Source of the DNA: Burkholderiales bacterium Ga0077547
Lineage (GTDB): Bacteria; Pseudomonadota; Gammaproteobacteria; Burkholderiales; Burkholderiaceae_C
Length of the DNA stretch: 63,434 nucleotides
Direction: 5' to 3'
Assembly: GCA_001464195.1 (NCBI GenBank)
Contig: LNEY01000018.1
Location: 1-63,434, forward strand
A program made the position numbers and the translations under genes. Position 1 is the first letter of the stretch. Every line of letters starts with the position of its first letter. Under the pieces are notes generated by a model. It searched no databases and was not told the DNA's origin. It saw nothing but the letters and a program-made list of their open reading frames with translations. Of this stretch, positions 57,722 through 63,434 are shown piece by piece.

Positions 57722-58786
57722 ATGGCCACCCCTACCGCTACCGCCAACGCGCTCATTCCCGCCACCATCCTGACGGGGTTTCTCGGATCGGGCAAGACGA
57801 CCTTGCTCAAGCGCGTGCTGAGCGAAGCGCACGGGCAGAAGATCGCCGTGATCGAAAACGAGTTCGGCGATGAAAACATCGACAACGACATCCTGGTGCA
57901 AGACTCCAAGGAGCAGATCATTCAGTTGAACAACGGCTGCGTGTGTTGCTCGATCCGTGAGGACCTGCGCACCACGCTCTCCGATCTGGCCGAAAAGAAG
58001 CGCAAGGGCGAATTGCAGTTCGATCGGGTGGTGATCGAGACCACCGGTCTGGCCGATCCTGGGCCGGTGGCTCAGACCTTCTTCATGGACGACGAGATCG
58101 CCGAGTGCTATTTGCTCGACTCCATCTTGACGCTGGTCGATGCGAAGCACGGCGAGCAGCAGCTCGACGACCGGCAGGAAGCGCGGCGCCAGATCGGCTT
58201 TGCCGACAAGATCTTCATCAGCAAGTCCGACCTGGTGGACGAGGCTGCTGTCGATGCGTTGTCTCACCGCATCAAGCACATGAACCCCCGCGCCCCGCAA
58301 AGCCGGGTGCATTTCGGTGAGGTGCCGATCGCCAGCGTGTTCGATCTGCGCGGCTTCAACCTGAACGCGAAGCTCGATATCGATCCGGATTTCCTGAACG
58401 CCGACGCCCATGGCCACGACCATGCGCACCATGACCACGATCATGAACACGGCGAGCACTGCGATCACCCCAGCCACCATGTGCACGACGACGATGTGAA
58501 GTCATTCGTTTTCCGCTCGGACAAGGCCTTCAACCCAGCCAAGCTGGAAGACTTCCTGGCGTCGATCGTCCAGGTCTACGGCCCGAAGCTGCTGCGCTAC
58601 AAGGGGGTGTTGTTCATGAAGGGCTCGCCCAAGAAGGTCATTTTCCAGGGCGTGCACCAGTTGATGGGCAGTGACCTCGGCCCGGCCTGGGCGCCTGGCG
58701 AGAAAAAGAACAGCAAGATGGTGTTCATCGGCATCGACCTGCCGAAAGACATTTTTCTGCAGGGGCTGGAGCAGTGCCTCGTGTGA
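57722..58786 (+). CDS. COG0523 (CobW/ZigA-type) zinc metallochaperone GTPase
   Basis: A 354-residue G3E GTPase. Walker A GFLGSGKTT (19-27), Walker B-type ETTGLADP (106-113) and SKSD (167-170, replacing NKxD) define the GTPase. The CVCC motif (73-76, GCVCCS) is the metal site of COG0523. A His-rich stretch (about residues 230-256, with some 15 His) would bind metal. It is followed by dksA. Zn-related COG0523 proteins are often encoded next to zinc-independent DksA paralogues in Zur regulons. The ATG at 57722 is preferred over an upstream frame extension of 21 codons. Confidence 0.9.
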   Translation: MATPTATANALIPATILTGFLGSGKTTLLKRVLSEAHGQKIAVIENEFGDENIDNDILVQDSKEQIIQLNNGCVCCSIREDLRTTLSDLAEKKRKGELQFDRVVIETTGLADPGPVAQTFFMDDEIAECYLLDSILTLVDAKHGEQQLDDRQEARRQIGFADKIFISKSDLVDEAAVDALSHRIKHMNPRAPQSRVHFGEVPIASVFDLRGFNLNAKLDIDPDFLNADAHGHDHAHHDHDHEHGEHCDHPSHHVHDDDVKSFVFRSDKAFNPAKLEDFLASIVQVYGPKLLRYKGVLFMKGSPKKVIFQGVHQLMGSDLGPAWAPGEKKNSKMVFIGIDLPKDIFLQGLEQCLV

Positions 58787-58792
58787 TCGCCG

Positions 58793-58817
58793 TTGTAGCC
58801 ACGCCGCGTGGCTACAA
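58793..58817 (+). promoter_or_regulatory. Perfect palindrome overlapping a TACAAT -10-like box before dksA
   Basis: TTGTAGCCACG (58793-58803) and CGTGGCTACAA (58807-58817) form an 11-bp perfect inverted repeat with a 3-nt loop. It ends over a TACAAT (58813-58818) that looks like a -10 box, 100 bases before the dksA start. There is no T tract. It could be an operator, or an intergenic terminator with promoter downstream. No matching -35 is evident. Confidence 0.4.
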
Positions 58818-58917
58818 TCCGCCCCGCTTTGCGACTCGTGTCGATTGCAATGTCGTGGTGCCAACGTGGCGCTCGTTTCGCGCCCTGGCGGTATGAACCC
58901 GCTGCGAGGAGAACCCT

Positions 58918-59955
58918 GTGACCCGATCCCCGGCCAAGTCTGCGTCACCCGCCACGCGAACCGCCCCCGTGCCCAAGAAGAAGGCCGCAGCGTCGGCGTC
59001 GGTGAAGTCGGCGCCACCGAAGAAGGCAACCCCTCCCGCCAAGAAATCACCCCCGCCGGCCAAGAAGGCCACGCCGGCCAAAAAGACCACCACACCGGCG
59101 CCCAAACCAGCGCCCGTGTCCGCTCCGAGCCGGACCAAGGCTGCACCCAAGCCAGCGCCCGTCTCGCCCGCTCCCAAAGTTGCTCCGGTCAAAGCGGTGA
59201 AACCCGCTGCCGCCGCTGGAAAACCTGCCCCGAAACCGATGTTGAAAACTCTCCCTCAGGACGCTGCGAAAGAGGTCGCAGCGCCCAAGGTGGCGGCACC
59301 CGCCGCCACTGCTCCGGTGACCGTCGCCCCCGCCAAGCCGCCGCGCGCTAAATCGGCGGCCAAGTCCCGATACGGTGCACCCATGCCCACCGCACCGTTG
59401 CCGCCACCGACCTCGCGCTTCGCCGATCGCTTTGCGCCCCCGCGCCCTCCCACGCGCCAGATGAACAACCTGGGGGTGGATACCCCTCGGGTGGTGCAGA
59501 AGTCCGACCCGAAGCTGGCGAACGCCTGGAAAACCAAGGCTGGCAAAGACCTGACCGAGGCCGAGGTGCTCGCCATGCCGGACAGCGAGTACATGAACGA
59601 GAAGCAGCTCGACTTCTTCCGCGCCACGCTGAAGAAGCTGAAGGACGATCTGCTCAGCAACGCGGGCGAGACGACCGAGCACTTGCGCGAAGACACGTCG
59701 ATCGTGCCTGACCCTGCCGACCGCGCCACGATCGAAGAAGAGCACGCCTTGGAATTGCGCACCCGCGACCGGGAGCGCAAGTTGCTCAAGAAGATTGCGC
59801 AGTCGCTCAACCGCGTCGACAGCGGTGAGTACGGTTTTTGCGATGAAACTGGCGAGCCCATCGGCCTGGGCCGCTTGATTGCTCGGCCGACAGCGACCTT
59901 GTCCCTCGAGGCCCAGCAGCGCCGGGAGCTCAAACAAAAGATGTTCGGCGACTGA
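58918..59955 (+). CDS. dksA: DksA-type RNA polymerase-binding protein with long basic N-terminal extension
   Basis: A 345-residue protein whose last roughly 122 residues (224-345) are DksA: coiled coil with the tip PDPADRA (D265, D268, A270 equal to the E. coli DxxDxA residues) and a zinc-finger region with only one cysteine (C308; the other three positions are Thr 311, Ser 329, Ala 332). The first 223 residues are Lys/Ala/Pro-rich (PAKK, APKPAP repeats), resembling histone H1-like tails. GTG at 58918 is preceded by AGGAG. DksA with ppGpp tunes transcription initiation. The extension is unusual and likely contacts DNA or RNA (inference). Confidence 0.88.
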   Translation: MTRSPAKSASPATRTAPVPKKKAAASASVKSAPPKKATPPAKKSPPPAKKATPAKKTTTPAPKPAPVSAPSRTKAAPKPAPVSPAPKVAPVKAVKPAAAAGKPAPKPMLKTLPQDAAKEVAAPKVAAPAATAPVTVAPAKPPRAKSAAKSRYGAPMPTAPLPPPTSRFADRFAPPRPPTRQMNNLGVDTPRVVQKSDPKLANAWKTKAGKDLTEAEVLAMPDSEYMNEKQLDFFRATLKKLKDDLLSNAGETTEHLREDTSIVPDPADRATIEEEHALELRTRDRERKLLKKIAQSLNRVDSGEYGFCDETGEPIGLGRLIARPTATLSLEAQQRRELKQKMFGD

Positions 59956-59988
59956 TCGTCCTCCCGTACCTCAGCAGGCACTGACCCC

Positions 59989-61638
59989 ATGGCCGATCCC
60001 AAAGACACGACGAGCTTCTTCCGCAAGGTGGTGAAGTTCGTCGCCAATCCGGCCACCGAGTGGAACGAGTTGGGGCAGCCTGCACCAGGATCGATCGAAA
60101 GCGAGCTCGCCAAATCCGAGCTGAAGGCCATGATCGAGCGCAAGCGGCGCAACGATTTCGTGCGCAAGCGCGAGTTCGACATGCTGCGCAAGGTGCGCCG
60201 AGACGGGTTGACACCCGAGCAGTTGGCGGCGCTTGGTGGCTCCTCGGCGATGGGCGGCGATTCGGTGCCGCGACTGCGCGACATCGAAGCGCGCTCCGGT
60301 CCTGGCATGAAGGCGAAGATCGACGCCATCGAGCAGCAGATGGTGGGCAACAGTCAGGTGGGGGCGCTGCGCCGGTCTCCAGAGTTCTATGCGGCGCCGA
60401 CACAGGCGGCGCCCCTGGGCGAAGCCGAGAGCGCCAGGGCAACCAACGCGGAAGCAACCGATTCGACGCCCCCGTATGTCGCGGGGCTCACGTTCAACAA
60501 CGAGGTGGTCGGCTCCTCTTTCGACAAGGCGTTCGTTTCCGCCGAGGCCAGCAACGAACTCGCGCACGACCCGGAACTCGACGAAGCCGTGATCGCCTTT
60601 GCGAATGCCGATTTCGACATGTGCGAGCAGTCTCTCACTCAGCTGATCCAGCCCCACGGGGCGCGGGCACAGCATGCCGAGACCTGGCTGGCGCTGTTCG
60701 ACATGCATCGCGCGACAGGGCAGCTGCCCAAATTCGAGAGCCTGGCCATCGACTACGCGCAGCAGTTCGGCTGGTCGGCGCCGCAATGGTTCTCGATGCC
60801 GCAGCGGGTGGCCGAAGCCGTCAGCGAAGAGCGCCAGCCGCGCAGCCGCATCGACGGACAGGTCGGCTGGTCCAGCCCGGAGTGGATCGATGGCGAAGCG
60901 GTGTCGCGGCTGCGCTCGCAGACCTTGCAGATGCCCTTGCCCTGGGTGTTCGACTGGGCTGCGCTGCGCGGCATCGATGCCGAAGCCTGTGCCCGGCTCA
61001 GCGATCTCTTTCGCAGCTGGATGCCACAGAAGCTCGACATGCGCTGGTTGCATGGCGACGCCCTGTTGAATTGCCTGCACGAGACCACGCCCAACGGTGT
61101 GCGTGATGCCGACCCGGTTTACTGGCAGCTGCGCCTGGACGTGCTGCGCATGACCAACCGGCCTGACCAGTTCGATGAGACAGCCATTGAATACTGCATG
61201 ACGTATGAAGTCTCGCCTCCGTCGTGGGAGCGCGTGCAGTGCCGTGTGCGGCTGAGCGGCGCGGCGAGCAGCACGCTGTCGCCATCGATGTCGATGGTCA
61301 GTGAGGTGTCGACGGGATTTGTCGAGTCCAACCTGCTCGATGACGCGGTGCTGGTGCAGGTGTCCAGCGTCGAGTTGTCCGGCCAGCTGATCGGCGACAT
61401 CGGTCCGCTGCTGCAATCGATGACCGAGCAACTGGGCTCGGCGCCCATGATCAGTGTGTCGTGCTCGAGATTGATCCGCGTCGATTTCATCGCGGCCGGT
61501 GATCTGCTGAACTGGGTGTTGGCGCGCCGTAGCGAGAACCGCTCCGTGACCTTCGTCGACGCGCACCGCCTGGTGGCGCTGTTCTTCGGCGCGATGGGCA
61601 TCAACGAGCACGCCACGGTCAAGGTTCGCACCGTCTGA
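59989..61638 (+). CDS. STAS-domain-containing conserved protein
   Basis: A 549-residue cytoplasmic protein found between dksA and hslV in Burkholderiales genomes. N-terminal roughly 150 residues are charged (FFRKVVKFVANPATEWNEL, KSELKAMIERKRRNDFVRKR), the middle is helical (NADFDMCEQSLTQLIQPHGA, TWLALFDMHRATGQLPKFE, a tetratricopeptide-like pattern), and the C-terminal roughly 90 residues resemble a STAS fold (ISVSCSRLIRVDFIAAGDLLNWV). Function is unknown. It lies 33 bases after dksA. Confidence 0.75.
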   Translation: MADPKDTTSFFRKVVKFVANPATEWNELGQPAPGSIESELAKSELKAMIERKRRNDFVRKREFDMLRKVRRDGLTPEQLAALGGSSAMGGDSVPRLRDIEARSGPGMKAKIDAIEQQMVGNSQVGALRRSPEFYAAPTQAAPLGEAESARATNAEATDSTPPYVAGLTFNNEVVGSSFDKAFVSAEASNELAHDPELDEAVIAFANADFDMCEQSLTQLIQPHGARAQHAETWLALFDMHRATGQLPKFESLAIDYAQQFGWSAPQWFSMPQRVAEAVSEERQPRSRIDGQVGWSSPEWIDGEAVSRLRSQTLQMPLPWVFDWAALRGIDAEACARLSDLFRSWMPQKLDMRWLHGDALLNCLHETTPNGVRDADPVYWQLRLDVLRMTNRPDQFDETAIEYCMTYEVSPPSWERVQCRVRLSGAASSTLSPSMSMVSEVSTGFVESNLLDDAVLVQVSSVELSGQLIGDIGPLLQSMTEQLGSAPMISVSCSRLIRVDFIAAGDLLNWVLARRSENRSVTFVDAHRLVALFFGAMGINEHATVKVRTV

Positions 61639-61718
61639 TCGTGCGGCCGGGCGTTGTTGCGCCTGAATCGCCCGTCTTTCCTGATTGAAACCGGCGGCTT
61701 CGCCCGCATAACTGCTTC

Positions 61719-62273
61719 ATGGATAACGCCCACAGCTCCCCCAGTTTTCACGGCACCACCATCGTCAGCGTGAGGCGCGGCCCCGTGGTGGCGCTCGGCG
61801 GTGACGGGCAGGTGACGCTGGGCCACATCGTTGTGAAATCGTCGGCCCGCAAGGTCCGCAAGCTGTACCGAGAGCAGGTGCTGGCCGGGTTTGCCGGTGC
61901 CACCGCCGACGCCTTCACGCTGTTCGAGCGCTTCGAATCCAAGCTGGAAAAGCACCAGGGGCACCTGGTGCGTGCCGCGATCGAGCTGACCCGCGACTGG
62001 CGCACCGACCGCGTGCTGCGCCGCCTGGAAGCCATGCTGGCGGTCGCCGACACGACAGCCTCGCTGATCATCACCGGCAACGGCGATGTGCTCGAACCGG
62101 AACACGGCATCGTGGCGATCGGCTCGGGCGGCGCTTTCGCGCAGGCTGCCGCGCGCGCACTGATCGCACACACCGAGCTGTCGCCTCACGACGTGGTCAA
62201 GCGATCGCTGGAGATCGCGGGCGACATCTGCATCTACACCAACCAAAACCACACCATCGAGACCCTGGGATGA
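61719..62273 (+). CDS. hslV: ATP-dependent protease subunit HslV
   Basis: A 184-residue proteasome-like peptidase of the HslUV (ClpQY) protease. The mature N-terminal threonine begins TTIVSVRRG at residue 13, so about 12 residues ([12 protein letters not shown]) form a propeptide. GGDGQVTLG and GNGDVLEP are conserved. The hslV stop overlaps the hslU start (ATGA). Confidence 0.95.
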   Translation: MDNAHSSPSFHGTTIVSVRRGPVVALGGDGQVTLGHIVVKSSARKVRKLYREQVLAGFAGATADAFTLFERFESKLEKHQGHLVRAAIELTRDWRTDRVLRRLEAMLAVADTTASLIITGNGDVLEPEHGIVAIGSGGAFAQAAARALIAHTELSPHDVVKRSLEIAGDICIYTNQNHTIETLG

Positions 62274-63434
62274 GCACGCTGATGAGCAGCAACATGACCC
62301 CGCAGGAGATCGTCTCCGAGCTCGATCGCCACATTGTTGGCCAGCACGATGCCAAGCGTGCGGTGGCGATTGCCTTGCGCAACCGATGGCGCCGCCAGCA
62401 GGTCGATGAGCCACTGCGCAGCGAGATCACGCCCAAGAATATTTTGATGATCGGCCCGACCGGTGTGGGCAAGACCGAGATCGCGCGGCGTCTCGCGCGG
62501 CTGGCCGACGCGCCCTTCATCAAGGTTGAAGCCACCAAGTTCACCGAGGTCGGCTACGTCGGCAAGGACGTCGATTCGATCATCCGTGACCTGGTTGAGA
62601 CCGCCATCAAGCAGCAGCGCGAATCGGCGATGCGCCGCCAGCGCTCGCGCGCCGAGGATGCTGCTGAAGACCGCATCCTCGACATCCTGGTGCCGCCAGC
62701 GCCGTCGTCATCAGCCCCACGCGGCGACTCGTCAGCGGCAGCACCTGTCGACAACACCGCGCGGCAGGTGATGCGCAAGCGGCTGCGCGAAGGTGCGCTC
62801 GATGACAAGGACATCGAGATCGATCTCGCCGAGCCCAAGCCTCAGCTCCGGATCATGGGCCCCGCTGGCATGGGAGACATGGCCGATCAACTGCAGGGCC
62901 TGTTCGCCAGTGCGAGTGGCCCCCGGCGCAAGCTGCGCAAGCTGAAGATCGGCGAGGCGCGGCTGCTGTTGGTCGAGGACGAGGCGGCCAAGCTGGTCAA
63001 CGAGGAAGAGATCAAGACCGCCGCGTTGCTGCAGACCGAACAGAACGGCATCGTCTTCATCGACGAGATCGACAAGGTGGCCTCACGCAACGAAACCAGC
63101 GGCGCGGATGTGTCCCGACAAGGCGTGCAGCGCGACCTGCTGCCGCTGGTCGAAGGCACGTCGGTCAGCACCAAGTACGGCATCGTCAAGACCGATCACA
63201 TCCTGTTCATCGCCTCAGGCGCGTTCCACCTGTCCAAGCCCAGTGACCTGATCCCTGAGCTGCAAGGCCGTTTCCCGATCCGCGTCGAGCTCGGCTCGCT
63301 CAGCGTCGACGACTTCGAAGCGATCCTGACGCAGACGCATGCGAGCCTGGTCAAGCAGTACCAGGCGTTGCTGGCCACCGAAGGCGTGATCCTGCAGATT
63401 GCGCCCGAAGGCATCCGCCGGCTGGCGCAGATCG
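62270..63434 (+). CDS. hslU: ATP-dependent protease ATPase subunit HslU, 5' part
   Basis: The first roughly 388 residues of the AAA+ unfoldase partner of HslV; the gene runs past the window end. Walker A GPTGVGKT (62-69), the I-domain insertion following, Walker B with [10 protein letters not shown] (about 63044-63073) and [20 protein letters not shown] are present. The ATG at 62270 overlaps the hslV stop. hslVU form one coupled operon. Confidence 0.96.
   Translation, partial: MSTLMSSNMTPQEIVSELDRHIVGQHDAKRAVAIALRNRWRRQQVDEPLRSEITPKNILMIGPTGVGKTEIARRLARLADAPFIKVEATKFTEVGYVGKDVDSIIRDLVETAIKQQRESAMRRQRSRAEDAAEDRILDILVPPAPSSSAPRGDSSAAAPVDNTARQVMRKRLREGALDDKDIEIDLAEPKPQLRIMGPAGMGDMADQLQGLFASASGPRRKLRKLKIGEARLLLVEDEAAKLVNEEEIKTAALLQTEQNGIVFIDEIDKVASRNETSGADVSRQGVQRDLLPLVEGTSVSTKYGIVKTDHILFIASGAFHLSKPSDLIPELQGRFPIRVELGSLSVDDFEAILTQTHASLVKQYQALLATEGVILQIAPEGIRRLAQI

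Overview
The window is a GC-rich, gene-dense stretch of a betaproteobacterial chromosome. Gene families and gene order (rpsD-rpoA-rplQ; a COG0523 GTPase, dksA, a STAS protein and hslVU; the can-aceK-maoC-ubiC cluster) point to Burkholderiales, most likely the Rubrivivax/Leptothrix/Ideonella side of the order. A cobalamin-binding regulator of the PpaA/AerR type just after rplQ hints at a phototrophic organism or a relative of one. No phage, insertion sequence, integrase or CRISPR array is visible. The assignment rests on protein families recognised by eye, not on database searches.

Layout. 1-2247: end of the alpha operon (rpsD, rpoA, rplQ), an initiator tRNA-fMet and a strong terminator. 2279-3187 (-): the B12-binding regulator. 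3619-12591: an MdtABC-type tripartite efflux system with two RND pumps and a NodT-type outer-membrane lipoprotein, followed by glk. 13793-17145: yajC-secD-secF, then a DUF1631 gene. 19582-22399 (-): smg, dprA and a LysM protein, divergent from def-fmt. 24123-31: a YbbN-like chaperone, purE-purK, a Sua5-type tRNA t6A gene, an SGNH-like lipoprotein, a SemiSWEET gene, dacB, then tsaB-rimI-UDG-DUF1853. 33668-39766: glmU, two lipoproteins, ttcA, a pteridine-reductase-like SDR, midA and DUF2905. 39763-43312: a malonyl-CoA synthetase-like enzyme facing an MHS-family transporter. 43516-48003 (-): DUF1289, DUF4126, ubiC, maoC, aceK, can. 48063-57582: an MBL hydrolase, then on the minus strand corC, lnt, glyQ, glyS, gmhB, plsC and a YgjP-like protease. 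57722-63434: COG0523 GTPase, dksA, STAS protein, hslV and the first part of hslU.

Most genes are housekeeping and are tightly packed, with many ATGA/GTGA stop-start overlaps that imply translational coupling. Functional groups include protein export (yajC-secDF), N-terminal formylation and deformylation (def-fmt plus the initiator tRNA), t6A tRNA modification (sua5, tsaB), envelope synthesis (glmU, dacB, gmhB, plsC, lnt) and proteolysis (hslVU).

The most unusual signal is a pair of intergenic elements, at 41345-41479 and 51647-51773. Each is a long hairpin with an 83-nt interior of identical length. Two 17-nt interior segments are identical in both copies, while the outer stem, the inner stem and a central 8-nt palindrome have diverged through paired, compensating changes. 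This looks like a structured repeat family (RNA or hairpin DNA) that gene annotation does not explain. Other points of interest are a DksA with a roughly 220-residue Lys/Ala/Pro-rich N-terminal extension and a one-cysteine zinc site next to a COG0523 metallochaperone, an SGNH-like lipoprotein lacking the usual catalytic Ser and His, a YbbN without redox cysteines, and a 15-codon mini-ORF that links maoC to ubiC.
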